From: Sphingopyxis sp.
GTDB taxonomy: Bacteria; Pseudomonadota; Alphaproteobacteria; Sphingomonadales; Sphingomonadaceae
Assembly (NCBI RefSeq): GCF_016704835.1
Contig: NZ_JADIZJ010000006.1
Span: 124,001 to 188,000 of the forward strand
Direction of reading: 5' to 3'
DNA: 64,000 bases
The position numbers and the translations under genes are program-made. Numbering within the stretch: position 1 is the stretch's first letter; the number at the start of each line of letters is the position of its first letter. The notes beneath the pieces were generated by a model. The model was not told the origin of the DNA, searched no databases, and was given only the letters and a program-made list of their open reading frames with translations. This document shows, one piece after another, positions 8,749 through 17,315 of the stretch.

Positions 8749-9606
8749 ATGGCCGAGGCTAAAACTCCCGTCGCTTCGTCGGCGCCCGCGCCGCTGGCAC
8801 CGGTGCGCGTCTATCGCCACCGACTGCCGACGCGCATCTGGCACTGGGTCAACGCGGTCACCCTACTCATCCTGCTGATGAGCGGGCTGACGATCTTCAA
8901 TGCGCACCCGCGGCTCTATTGGGGCGAATATGGCGCCAATTTCGACCGCGCCTGGCTGGTGATCGGGTCGACGGCCGACAGCGGCTATTTGCGCGTCGGC
9001 GACTGGCGGATCGAAACCACTGGGGTGCTTGGCCGCTGGACCGATGCCGCGGGCGAGGAGAAGACCTGGGCCTTTCCGGGATGGTCGACGATCCCGACCA
9101 GTTACAGCCTGGCCGACGGGCGGCGCTGGCACCTGTTCTTCGCCTGGGTGATGGCGATCGGGCTGACGCTCTATATGCTGTGGACGCTCCTGCGTGGCCA
9201 TTTGCGCAAGGATCTCCACGTTCGCCGCGCCGAATGGTCGCCGCGCCATATCTGGCTCGATGTGAAGGATCATGCGCGGCTGCGCTTTCCGACAGGCGAG
9301 GCGGCGGCGCGTTATGGCATCCTTCAAAAGCTCAGCTACATCGGCGTGATCTTCGTCCTGCTGCCGCTGATGATCGCGACGGGCCTCACCATGTCGCCGG
9401 GGCTGAACGCGAGTGCGCCGTGGCTGCTCGATCTGTTTGGCGGGCGGCAATCGGCGCGATCGATCCACTTCATCGCGGCGTGGGCCCTGGTGGCGTTTTT
9501 TGTCGTCCATCTCGCCATGGTGCTGCTCGCCGGACCGCTGAACGAAATCCGGTCAATGGTGACCGGTTGGTTTCGTTTGCCACCCGAACGAAAGGATGGC
9601 GCATGA
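8749..9606 (+). CDS. cytochrome b/b6 domain membrane protein (electron partner of the molybdoenzyme)
   Basis: A 285-residue cytochrome b561-type membrane protein with four predicted helices and histidines suited to bind two b hemes: WHWVNAVTLLILLMSGLTIF near residue 30, WHLFFAWVMAIGL near 120, the helix at about 200-220, and HFIAAWALVAFFVVH near 240-255. A long soluble loop separates helices 1 and 2. I chose the ATG at 8749 (AAGGAG twelve bases upstream) rather than an in-frame ATG at 8722 that nearly abuts the previous stop. Its stop overlaps the next start as ATGA, so it is coupled to the molybdopterin oxidoreductase and probably links it to the quinone pool. Confidence 0.87.
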   Translation: MAEAKTPVASSAPAPLAPVRVYRHRLPTRIWHWVNAVTLLILLMSGLTIFNAHPRLYWGEYGANFDRAWLVIGSTADSGYLRVGDWRIETTGVLGRWTDAAGEEKTWAFPGWSTIPTSYSLADGRRWHLFFAWVMAIGLTLYMLWTLLRGHLRKDLHVRRAEWSPRHIWLDVKDHARLRFPTGEAAARYGILQKLSYIGVIFVLLPLMIATGLTMSPGLNASAPWLLDLFGGRQSARSIHFIAAWALVAFFVVHLAMVLLAGPLNEIRSMVTGWFRLPPERKDGA

Positions 9607-10373
9607 ACAATTTTGTCATACCGCGGCGCCAATTGATTGCTCGCGCCGGGGGTCTGGCTGCGACGCTGCCGTTCCTGTCTGCCTGCGATGCGATCAACGA
9701 CGCGCCTGCGGTGCGCAAGATCCTGTCGATGGGCGAGGAGATGAACCGCGCAAGCCAGCGTGCCTTGACCGACCGCAATGCGCTGGCGCGCGAGTTCAGC
9801 CGCGCCGACCTGTCGCCCTATTTTCGCCCCAACGGGACGCGCCTGCCCGCGGGCGCCGCCTATGCCGCGCATGCCGCGAGCGGCTTTGCCGACTGGCGGG
9901 TCGCGGTCACCGGGCTGGTGGCGCGACCGCTGTCGCTGTCGATGGCCGATATTCGCGCGATGCCGAAGCGCACCCAGATCACCCGCCACGACTGCGTCGA
10001 GGGTTGGAGTGCGATCGGGCAATGGACCGGCGTCCAGCTGTCGCACATCCTGGCGGCAGCGGGGGTTAAGGACAGCGTGCGCTATATCGTGTTTCGCTGC
10101 GCCGACCGGCTTGGCGACGCGCTCTATTACGAAAGCTGCGACATGGTGGATGCGCGGCATCCCCAAACGATCATGGCGTGGGCTTTGAACGATGCGGTGC
10201 TGCCGATCGCCAATGGCGCGCCGCTGCGCCTGCGGATCGAACGCCAGCTTGGCTACAAGCACGCCAAATATGTCAATGCGATCGAAGCGGTCGCGAGCCT
10301 CGACGCCATCGGCGCGGGCAAAGGCGGTTATTGGGAAGACCGCATCGATTACGAATGGTATGCGGGGATCTAG
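9603..10373 (+). CDS. Tat-exported molybdopterin oxidoreductase (sulfite oxidase / MsrP-like fold), putative lipoprotein
   Basis: A 256-residue enzyme of the sulfite-oxidase Mo-cofactor family. The molybdenum-ligating cysteine is in RHDCVEGWSAIGQW near residue 127, and RIERQLGYKHAKYV near residue 214 is the conserved C-terminal element. The N-terminus carries a twin arginine (IPRRQLIARAGG), as expected for export with cofactor, and then LSAC, which reads as a lipobox near residue 20, so it may be a Tat lipoprotein. It overlaps the cytochrome b gene by ATGA. The pair resembles the MsrP/MsrQ layout, but the membrane partner is longer than MsrQ and the substrate is unknown. Confidence 0.88.
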   Translation: MNNFVIPRRQLIARAGGLAATLPFLSACDAINDAPAVRKILSMGEEMNRASQRALTDRNALAREFSRADLSPYFRPNGTRLPAGAAYAAHAASGFADWRVAVTGLVARPLSLSMADIRAMPKRTQITRHDCVEGWSAIGQWTGVQLSHILAAAGVKDSVRYIVFRCADRLGDALYYESCDMVDARHPQTIMAWALNDAVLPIANGAPLRLRIERQLGYKHAKYVNAIEAVASLDAIGAGKGGYWEDRIDYEWYAGI

Positions 10374-10807
10374 GCCGGATAATATTCGTTCATACTGTCC
10401 CAGCTGAGCGCGACCAGTTTTTCCAGCACGTCGAGATCAACGTCCGCCAATTTGTTGACGTATAAACATGACTTGCCCGTCTTGTATTTACCCAGCCGCG
10501 CGAACAGCGCGTCGGCTTCATCCTGCCGATTGCAGTAGTTGCCCATTAGGTACAGCGTTAGCGCCGCCTTGCGCGGGCTGAACCCGGCGCGGCACATCGT
10601 CCCCGAATGGCCGCTGTCATATCTATAGTCATAGCTGCCATAGCCGATGATCGACGGGCCCCACATTTTTGGGTCCTGCCCGGTCACGCGGCGATGCATC
10701 GCGTCGATCACGGCGGCTTCGTCGCGGCGCCGCGCGTCGGGGACCGCGGCGATGAAGTTGGCGACATCGACTTCGGTGGCTTTGGTCTTGATCTCGGCTT
10801 TGCCCAT
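10370..10807 (-). CDS. DUF1801 domain protein
   Basis: A 145-residue cytoplasmic protein of the DUF1801 (YdhG-like) family. Recognisable features are the early VDVANFIAAVPDARRRDEA segment and MWGPSIIGYGSYDYRYDSG near residue 50, followed by FSPRKAALTLYL. The start at 10807 is preceded by AAGGGAG; an in-frame extension to 10858 has no ribosome site. The gene is convergent with the molybdoenzyme gene and their stop codons overlap. Molecular function is not known for this family. Confidence 0.85.
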   Translation of the reverse strand: MGKAEIKTKATEVDVANFIAAVPDARRRDEAAVIDAMHRRVTGQDPKMWGPSIIGYGSYDYRYDSGHSGTMCRAGFSPRKAALTLYLMGNYCNRQDEADALFARLGKYKTGKSCLYVNKLADVDLDVLEKLVALSWDSMNEYYPA

Positions 10808-10854
10808 GACGTGTCTCCCTTGCGCACAATAGCGATTTGGCGTTTCGATTCCAA

Positions 10855-11814
10855 TCACCGGTGGCGCGCCGCAATCTGCGCGGCGAGCGCCGCGACCCGG
10901 CGGCGGAAGCTGGCGGGGGCGATGACCTCGATCTCAGCGCCTAGCGCCAGCATGTCGCGCGCGCCATGGTCGCTGTCCTCGACCATCATCGTCATCTCGC
11001 GCCAGCCGCCCGGCATCGGTGCGCCGGCCACGGCAACGGCTGCGGCGCCGCGCGGCGATAGCGCGGCCAGCCGCTTGCACCCGTCGGGGGAAGCGCGGAG
11101 GGTCGCCCGCGTTGCAAACAATTCGCCCTCGAACCGCGCCTGTTCGGCCTGCCACCAGCGCGCGAGATGAAAATCGACTGGCCGGTCGAATTGTGCGTCG
11201 CTGACTTTCAGATCGGTGAGGTTTGCAATGCGATAGATGCGGACCTTATCGCCGCTATGCGCGGCCAGGTACCAGATGCCCGCTTTCAGCACCAAGCCGA
11301 GCGGCTCGACGCTCCAGTCCCGCGCGCCCTGCCAGCTGTCGTAGCGCATCGACAGAGTGTGTTGATCGAGCACGGCGCGGGCAATCGCGGGCAGATGCGG
11401 CAGTGCCTCGGCGCCGCGAAACCAGTCGACCGCGTCGAGGTGAAAGCGCGTCGCCATCCGGTCGGCCAGAGCACCACTGTCGCTTGGAAGCGCGGCGATC
11501 AGCTTGTTGTGCGCAGCGCTGGTCGCCGCCCCGATGCCGAGCTCGCTCGCCGGTCCGGGCAGGCCGATCATCGCCATTGCTTCGGCTTCACGCGCCGACA
11601 GACCGGTGAGCTGGGTGCGATAACCGCCCAGCAATTGGAAACCGCCACCGGGTCCGCGGTCACCATAGACCGGGACGCCTGCCGCCGAGAGGGCGTCGAT
11701 GTCGCGGTAAATGGTGCGTTCGGACACCTCGAACTCGGCCGCGAGCCCGGCCGCGGTCAACCGTCCGCGCAGCTGTAGGAGGATCAGGATCGAAAGGAGG
11801 CGGCTCGCGCGCAT
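10855..11814 (-). CDS. YafY-type HTH/WYL transcriptional regulator
   Basis: A 319-residue regulator with an N-terminal DeoR-like helix-turn-helix (about residues 1-60: ILILLQLRGRLTAAGLAAEF then SERTIYRDIDAL) and a WYL ligand-sensing domain (about residues 135-225, including GLVLKAGIWYLAAH). The family usually represses or activates a divergent target. Here the target is the DUF1579 gene that starts 79 bases away on the other strand; a 17-base palindrome lies between them. The ligand is unknown. Confidence 0.9.
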   Translation of the reverse strand: MRASRLLSILILLQLRGRLTAAGLAAEFEVSERTIYRDIDALSAAGVPVYGDRGPGGGFQLLGGYRTQLTGLSAREAEAMAMIGLPGPASELGIGAATSAAHNKLIAALPSDSGALADRMATRFHLDAVDWFRGAEALPHLPAIARAVLDQHTLSMRYDSWQGARDWSVEPLGLVLKAGIWYLAAHSGDKVRIYRIANLTDLKVSDAQFDRPVDFHLARWWQAEQARFEGELFATRATLRASPDGCKRLAALSPRGAAAVAVAGAPMPGGWREMTMMVEDSDHGARDMLALGAEIEVIAPASFRRRVAALAAQIAARHR

Positions 11815-11837
11815 TTATGCGGTGTAGCAGAAAATAA

Positions 11838-11854
11838 CTGACAGAAAATGTCAG
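11838..11854. promoter_or_regulatory. candidate operator between the WYL regulator and the DUF1579 gene
   Basis: CTGACAGAAAATGTCAG is a perfect inverted repeat, six-base arms around five bases, centred in the 79-base divergent intergenic region. Its position suits an autoregulated WYL/YafY operator. The assignment is inference. Confidence 0.55.
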
Positions 11855-11893
11855 GATAGGGTGTGTACAGCGGGACGGGCAAGGGAGCACCGC

Positions 11894-12445
11894 ATGACCC
11901 CGATTGACCGACGCACCATCTTCATGATTTCCGCAGGAGCTATTATGTCCAGCCTGATCCCCGCAGCTGTTTCTGGCGCCATCAATCCGGCACCCGTCGG
12001 AAAGCCCGGCGATTTCGATTTCCTGACCGGCGAGTGGCGCATCCACAACCGATTTCGCGAAGGCGAAACATGGATTGAATTTCCCGGCGAAGCGACCGTC
12101 TTCGCCATCCTGGGCGGGATCGCCAGCGTCGAGGAACTGAGAATTCCCGCCCGCGGTTTTTCGGGCATGGGCTTGCGCCTGCTCGACGTCGAAAAGAAGA
12201 TATGGTCCGACCATTGGGTCAACGCCAAGTCAGGCGTCGTCGCGGTGCCAGGCCAGATCGGTGTGTTCGAGGATGGTGTCGGCACCTTCCTGTCGGAGGG
12301 CCAAGGCGCGAACGGGCCGGAGCTTTATCGCGGCGTGTGGGACCGGATCACGCCGAACAGCTGCCGCTGGTTCCAGGGCACGTCGCGCGACGGCGGCAAG
12401 ACGTGGGACGACAGCTGGTTCATGGACTGGACGCGCGTCGGCTGA
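11894..12445 (+). CDS. DUF1579-like exported protein with Tat-type signal
   Basis: A 183-residue protein. The N-terminus IDRRTIFMISAGA is a twin-arginine-like signal ending near residue 32. The mature part begins FDFLTGEWRIHNRFREG, typical of DUF1579 and related lipocalin-like domains, and ends GGKTWDDSWFMDWTR. Two starts are well supplied with ribosome sites: 11894 (AAGGGAG, six-base spacer) and 11945 (AGGAG, six-base spacer). I prefer 11894 because it retains the twin arginine; use of 11945 would drop it. The gene is divergent from the WYL regulator, which probably controls it. Function unknown. Confidence 0.75.
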   Translation: MTPIDRRTIFMISAGAIMSSLIPAAVSGAINPAPVGKPGDFDFLTGEWRIHNRFREGETWIEFPGEATVFAILGGIASVEELRIPARGFSGMGLRLLDVEKKIWSDHWVNAKSGVVAVPGQIGVFEDGVGTFLSEGQGANGPELYRGVWDRITPNSCRWFQGTSRDGGKTWDDSWFMDWTRVG

Positions 12446-12490
12446 CCCAGCGGGGGCCATCGCGCTGCCCCCACCTTGTCCATCGCCCGG

Positions 12491-13010
12491 TCACCGCTTG
12501 GCGCGCTTGCCTGCCAGTTCGGCGACCAGCGTCGGGGCGCGCCAGATTTTCTCCAGCCCTTCCTGCATCGCGCGCCTTAACCAGCGCTTCACCCGTCAGC
12601 GCGGCAATCGCGCCTTGGATGTCGCCGGTCACGTCGGTGATCGAGGTGACGACCTCGGCCTGCTGGCCCGGGCATTGCCGTTCGCGTGCGCGGTCGGCGG
12701 CATTGAAGCCGCCGGCGACAAGGTCGCTGTCGGCGGTCGACAGGTTTTGCAGACAGCTGATGACGTAGTGATGGTTGGTCAGGATCAGCCCCTCGCTCAA
12801 CACAAAGGACGCCGAACAGCCGCCGGTCAGCCGCACTGCCGAGGCTTGAGTGTGATCGAGCCATTGCTGATCGGGCGCTCAGCTGTAGGCCTTGCGAATC
12901 GCTTCGGTCGGAACGCCATCATAGGTCCACATGCCCTCTTCGGCGGTGGCGGGGCTCGAGGCGGCAAAGCCGGCGGCAGCGACAGTGGCTAAAGCAAGGG
13001 TCGGGCGCAT
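12491..13010 (-). pseudogene. ruined S46 family dipeptidyl-peptidase (DPP7/DPP11-like)
   Basis: On the minus strand an ATG at 13010 opens a signal peptide and the S46 N-terminus (EEGMWTYDGVPTEAIRKAY). An in-frame TGA follows after residue 43, where the family has a Trp or Phe. Reading on, VRLTGGCSASFV and LILTNHHY are the S46 catalytic-His region, with Tyr in place of the usual Cys after His-His. After about 130 codons the frame jumps: a +1 frame then encodes LEKIWRAPTLVAELAGK and a stop at 12491, which looks like the C-terminus of the same family. Full-length S46 enzymes have about 700 residues, so roughly 1.6 kb including the serine nucleophile is gone. Confidence 0.8.
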
Positions 13011-13163
13011 GGATTTCCTCATCCGCGTAATAGGGCATCATTCAATACTCGCGAACGTCACCGGCGCGGCCAGGAGGCTTGTTATGGCGACGCATCGCGG
13101 TTGCGCCCTGGCGGGTGGACTGCTAGCCGCGCCCGCGTCTGTCCCCACGCCAAAGGTGTCATC

Positions 13164-14381
13164 ATGTCCGAGTCATTCAAGCGCGTCGTCCTTGCCTATT
13201 CGGGCGGCCTCGATACCAGCGTCATCCTGAAGTGGCTGCAGGTCACCTATGGCTGCGAAGTGGTGACCTTCACCGCCGATCTGGGGCAGGGCGAAGAATT
13301 GGAGCCCGCGCGCGCCAAGGCCGAGCTGATGGGAATCAAGCCCGAGCATATTTATATCGACGATCTGAAAGAGGAATTTGTCCGCGATTTCGTGTTCCCG
13401 ATGATGCGCGCCAACGCCCGGTACGAGGGCGATTATCTGCTCGGCACGAGCATCGCGCGGCCGTTGATTTCGAAGCGGTTGGTCGAAATCGCGCGTGAAA
13501 CCGGCGCCGACGCCGTGGCGCACGGGGCGACGGGCAAGGGCAATGATCAGGTGCGGTTCGAGCTGTCGGCTTATGCGCTCAATCCCGACATCAAGGTGAT
13601 TGCGCCGTGGCGCGAATGGGATCTGACCAGCCGCACCGCGTTGATCGCGTGGGCGGAAAAACATCAAATCCCGGTGCCGAAGGACAAGCGGGGCGAAAGC
13701 CCGTTTTCGACCGACGCCAATCTGCTGCACACCTCCAGCGAGGGCAAGGTGCTCGAAAATCCGTGGGACGAAACCCCCGACTATGTCTATTCCCGCACGG
13801 TCAATCCCGAGGATGCGCCTGACACGCCCGAATATGTTACGGTTGATTTCGAACGCGGCGATGGCGTGGCGCTGAACGGGCAGGCGATGTCGCCTGCAAC
13901 GTTGCTCGCGGCGCTCAATGACCTCGGCCGCAAACATGGCATCGGCCGCCTCGACCTCGTCGAAAATCGCTTCGTGGGCATGAAGTCGCGCGGCATGTAC
14001 GAGACGCCCGGTGGCGAAATCTATGCCCGCGCACATCGCGGCATCGAAAGCATCACGCTCGATCGCGGCGCGGCGCACCTCAAGGATGAGCTGATGCCGA
14101 AATATGCCGAGCTTATCTACAACGGTTTCTGGTTCGCGCCCGAGCGCGAAATGTTGCAGGCGGCGATCGACCATAGCCAGGAGAAGGTGTCGGGCACCGT
14201 CCGCCTCAAGCTCTACAAGGGCAATGCGAACGTCGTCGGCCGCAAGTCGCCAAACAGCCTGTACAGCGAACGCCATGTGACGTTCGAGGATGATGCCGGC
14301 GCTTATGACCAGAAGGACGCGGCAGGGTTTATCAAGCTCAATGCGCTGCGCCTGAAGCTGCTGGCGAAACGCGACCGCTGA
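13164..14381 (+). CDS. argG: argininosuccinate synthase
   Basis: A 405-residue cytoplasmic enzyme that condenses citrulline and aspartate with ATP in arginine synthesis. The N-type ATP pyrophosphatase loop AYSGGLDTSVIL is at about residue 10. AHGATGKGNDQVRFE near residue 117 and SPFSTDANLLHTSSEG near residue 180 are argininosuccinate synthase signatures. The ATG at 13164 is preceded by AAAGG; an upstream in-frame ATG at 13101 adds a tail not found in the family. Length is normal and the gene stands alone. Confidence 0.97.
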   Translation: MSESFKRVVLAYSGGLDTSVILKWLQVTYGCEVVTFTADLGQGEELEPARAKAELMGIKPEHIYIDDLKEEFVRDFVFPMMRANARYEGDYLLGTSIARPLISKRLVEIARETGADAVAHGATGKGNDQVRFELSAYALNPDIKVIAPWREWDLTSRTALIAWAEKHQIPVPKDKRGESPFSTDANLLHTSSEGKVLENPWDETPDYVYSRTVNPEDAPDTPEYVTVDFERGDGVALNGQAMSPATLLAALNDLGRKHGIGRLDLVENRFVGMKSRGMYETPGGEIYARAHRGIESITLDRGAAHLKDELMPKYAELIYNGFWFAPEREMLQAAIDHSQEKVSGTVRLKLYKGNANVVGRKSPNSLYSERHVTFEDDAGAYDQKDAAGFIKLNALRLKLLAKRDR

Positions 14382-14493
14382 GCCGGCGGTCGCTTGCGGT
14401 GATCCGCGGCAACGAACGAAAATTCAGTGGCTTCCTGTCCGTGAACGCTCCAGAACCGGCGCCGGGTGATCGGGCGGCGGGAGAAGCGCGGCA

Positions 14494-15252
14494 ATGCGAA
14501 TGTTCGATTTTTCATCATGGCAGAGCATCGGCACGACGCTGATGGGTCTCGCGCTCTTCACGCTGATCGGGGTTGGCATCCGGCTGATGGTGATGATGAC
14601 GATCCAGCAGCGCCGCGAACGGATGAATCGCCAGATCAACGAGCGGCTGCGCACGCTGATGGCAGCGTACAAGACGCTGGGCGGCTCGTTCACCGGTGAT
14701 CTGACGGTCGATCCGCGTCATCTGCGCGACAGGCGGCGCATCGCGCTCGGCGAGGGCGAGACGGCGCCGCCGATCGACATGTCAGGCGAAACCGTCGGCG
14801 ATGGATCGGCGGAGGGCGAATCGGACCGCCCGCGCCGGATCCGCGACGCCGTCGAAGCCGCGCTGTCCGACATCATCCTGCTGGGCACCGAGGATCAGGT
14901 GCGGCTCGCCAGCCGCGCGGCGCGTGAGCTTGCCGACGGCCGGCCGGTACACGTCCACGACCTGGTGATCGCGCTGCGCGATTTCGTGCGCCAGGCGCTC
15001 GATCTCGATCCAGTTCCCGCCGACGTGGTCATTCCGCTGCAGGGTCCGACCCGCCCGTCGAGTGGCGGCGGCAAAAGTGGCAGTTCGGCGCGCGGTCAAG
15101 GTGGCGGCGGCGGCGGTGGACGTGGCGGCGGGATAGGCGGCGGCGGCGTGGGCATGGCGGGCGGGCTTGGTGTCGCAGGCGGCGCGACAATTGCGCACGG
15201 TTCCGCAGCCGAGGCAGGCGGCGATACTGTTAATGACGCACAACCGAAATGA
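14494..15252 (+). CDS. single-span membrane protein with glycine-rich tail, unknown function
   Basis: A 252-residue protein that I do not recognise beyond its architecture. Residues about 10-33 form one hydrophobic segment (TTLMGLALFTLIGVGIRLMV), then a charged amphipathic stretch (QQRRERMNRQINERL). The middle part (about 100-180) is a soluble acidic/basic domain with RIRDAVEAALSDIILLG. The last 65 residues are almost all Gly, Ser and Ala with a run of six to seven glycines, likely disordered. The start lacks a strong ribosome site; ATG at 14500 is an alternative. It lies between argG and threonine aldolase with no obvious operon partner. Confidence 0.65.
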   Translation: MRMFDFSSWQSIGTTLMGLALFTLIGVGIRLMVMMTIQQRRERMNRQINERLRTLMAAYKTLGGSFTGDLTVDPRHLRDRRRIALGEGETAPPIDMSGETVGDGSAEGESDRPRRIRDAVEAALSDIILLGTEDQVRLASRAARELADGRPVHVHDLVIALRDFVRQALDLDPVPADVVIPLQGPTRPSSGGGKSGSSARGQGGGGGGGRGGGIGGGGVGMAGGLGVAGGATIAHGSAAEAGGDTVNDAQPK

Positions 15253-15302
15253 TGGGAATGAAGCGTTAGCATGACGCGCTGACCTGCGCTAAGGCGCGAT
15301 TC

Positions 15303-16313
15303 GTGACTGCGACCCGCTTTTTCTCCGACAATGCTGCAACCGTTCATCCCGCGGTGATGGAAGCGATGGCGGCCGCCAACCATGTCGATACCGCCTATGA
15401 CGGTGACGCGCTGAGCCGGTCGCTCGACGCGACCTTTTCCGAGCTGTTCGAGACCGACTGCGAAGTCGTGTGGATCCCCACCGGCACCGCCGCGAACAGC
15501 ATCATACTCGCCCATTTCGTGCGGCCGTGGCAGGGGATTCTCTGTTACGAGGAGGCACATATCGAGGTCGATGAATGCGGCGCCCCGACCTTTTACTCGG
15601 GCGGCGCCAAGTTGATGACGCTGCCCGGACACGGAGCGAAGATCGACGCCGAGGCATTGAAAGCCCGGATTGCTGGAATCCGCAAGGACGTGCATCAGGT
15701 CCAACCCGCAGCGATCAGCATCACCAATGCGACCGAATATGGACTGGTCTGGCGCGCCGACGAGATTAGCGAGATCAGCGCAATCGCCCGTGCCAATGGC
15801 ATGAAGCTGCACATGGACGGCGCGCGCTTTGCCAATGCGGTCGCCTATCTGGGCTGCGCCCCCGCCGACGTGACCTGGCGCGCCGGGGTCGATGCGCTGT
15901 CGTTCGGCTTTACCAAAAATGGCGCGATGATGGCCGAAGCAATCGTCTTTTTCGGTGGCAGCGGCGGGCCGGGGGTTCGCGAGCTCAAGAAACGGGGCGG
16001 CCATCTGCTCAGCAAGGGGCGGTTCGTCGCGGCGCAGATCCGCGCGATGCTGACCAACGACCTGTGGCTGGACAATGCGCGCGCCGCAAACGCCGGGGCG
16101 GCGACCCTCGCGGCGGCATGCGGTGACCGGTTGATGCATGCCGTTGAGGCGAATGAACTGTTCGTCCGCCTGACCGCGGCCGAGGCGGCGAGACTGCGCG
16201 GCGCCGGGTTTGATTTTTACGATTGGGGCGAAGGCGCGGCGCGATTGGTCGTCAGCTGGGATCAGGATGCGCGGGCGGTCGCGCCGTTGGCAGCCGCAAT
16301 CGCCGCGCTATGA
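15303..16313 (+). CDS. ltaE: low-specificity threonine aldolase / beta-eliminating lyase
   Basis: A 336-residue fold-type I PLP enzyme that cleaves L-threonine or allo-threonine to glycine and acetaldehyde. Early FFSDNAATVHPAVMEAM matches the family N-terminus; HMDGARFANAVAYL near residue 166 and SFGFTKNGAMMAEA near residue 200 hold the cofactor aspartate and the Schiff-base lysine. It starts with GTG. Its stop overlaps the EamA gene start as ATGA, so both are probably co-transcribed and an export role for a related amino acid is conceivable. Confidence 0.88.
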   Translation: MTATRFFSDNAATVHPAVMEAMAAANHVDTAYDGDALSRSLDATFSELFETDCEVVWIPTGTAANSIILAHFVRPWQGILCYEEAHIEVDECGAPTFYSGGAKLMTLPGHGAKIDAEALKARIAGIRKDVHQVQPAAISITNATEYGLVWRADEISEISAIARANGMKLHMDGARFANAVAYLGCAPADVTWRAGVDALSFGFTKNGAMMAEAIVFFGGSGGPGVRELKKRGGHLLSKGRFVAAQIRAMLTNDLWLDNARAANAGAATLAAACGDRLMHAVEANELFVRLTAAEAARLRGAGFDFYDWGEGAARLVVSWDQDARAVAPLAAAIAAL

Positions 16314-17266
16314 GCGCGCCGCCCAACCTGCTGACGCCGCGCGTATTTGTCCCCTTCCTCTTCGTCACCCTGATTTGGGGATCGACGTGGATCGTGATCA
16401 CCGGGCAACTCGGCGTCGTGCCGCCCAGCTGGTCGGTCGCTTACCGCTTCTTCGTCGGCGCCGCCGCGATGTTTGCCTATGCGGGCTGGCGCGGCGAACG
16501 GTTGACACTGTCGGGGTTCGGGTGGGGATTCGCCGCGTTGCTGGGGCTCGCCCAGTTCGCATTCAATTTCAACTTCGTCTATCGCGCCGAACTTCACATC
16601 ACGTCGGGGCTGGTCGCCGTGCTGTTTGCGCTGCTGATCGTGCCGAACACGCTGCTTGGCCGCATTTTCCTGAAAACCAAGGTCGAGGGACGATTCCTGC
16701 TCGGCGCCGGGATCGCGATCGTCGGGGTGGGGATGATGATCCTCCACGAATATCGCGCCGCCGACGTCGGTGCCGCCGAAGTGGTGATCGGCACCGCGTT
16801 CACACTATGCGGCGTGATCAGCGCGTCGGCGTCCAATGTGATGCAGGGTTCGAGCATCGCGCGCGAGCAGTCGATGGCGGTGATGATCGCGTGGGCCATG
16901 CTGTTTGGCGCATTGGGCGATGCCGTTTTCGCATGGGTAACCACCGGTGCGCCGGTGATCGAGACGACATCCGCTTATCTGTTGGGTGTGCTGTATCTGG
17001 GGGTGATCGCCAGTGCAGTGACGTTCCCGCTCTATTTCAACATCATTCGGGCGGTCGGGCCGGGGCAGGCGGCATGGTCGAGCGTGCTGATCCCGATCAT
17101 CGCGATGGGCTTTTCGACGATCTTCGAAGGGTATCGCTGGGCGCCGCTGTCGATCGGCGGCGGCGTGGTTGCGCTGGTCGGGCTGGTGATCGCGGTCGCT
17201 AAGCGCCCCGAACGGCCTTCGGTCAGCGGCAACATGGTTTCCGTTGCCGTGGAGCGCGAGACTTAG
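16310..17266 (+). CDS. EamA/DMT family transporter
   Basis: A 318-residue membrane protein with about ten helices in two EamA repeats (residues about 10-140 and 160-300). The early FLFVTLIWGSTWIVI and the later LLGVLYLGVIASAVTFPLY are typical. The start overlaps the threonine aldolase stop as ATGA; a longer frame to 16223 is not family-like. Members of this superfamily export amino acids or other metabolites; coupling to a threonine aldolase suggests, but does not show, an amino-acid substrate. Confidence 0.87.
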   Translation: MSAPPNLLTPRVFVPFLFVTLIWGSTWIVITGQLGVVPPSWSVAYRFFVGAAAMFAYAGWRGERLTLSGFGWGFAALLGLAQFAFNFNFVYRAELHITSGLVAVLFALLIVPNTLLGRIFLKTKVEGRFLLGAGIAIVGVGMMILHEYRAADVGAAEVVIGTAFTLCGVISASASNVMQGSSIAREQSMAVMIAWAMLFGALGDAVFAWVTTGAPVIETTSAYLLGVLYLGVIASAVTFPLYFNIIRAVGPGQAAWSSVLIPIIAMGFSTIFEGYRWAPLSIGGGVVALVGLVIAVAKRPERPSVSGNMVSVAVERET

Positions 17267-17315
17267 GCCCTGACCCTATGTTGTCACCGCTGTGTCGTTT
17301 CGATAGGCCGGTCAT

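Noticed and set aside
15088..15170. Low-complexity GGC run as a triplet repeat
   Set aside because: It encodes the glycine tail of the 14494 gene in frame and is not a perfect tandem array.
15096..16139. 347-codon minus-strand frame antisense to threonine aldolase
   Set aside because: High-GC third-position shadow; the plus strand encodes a clear PLP enzyme and the glycine-rich gene.
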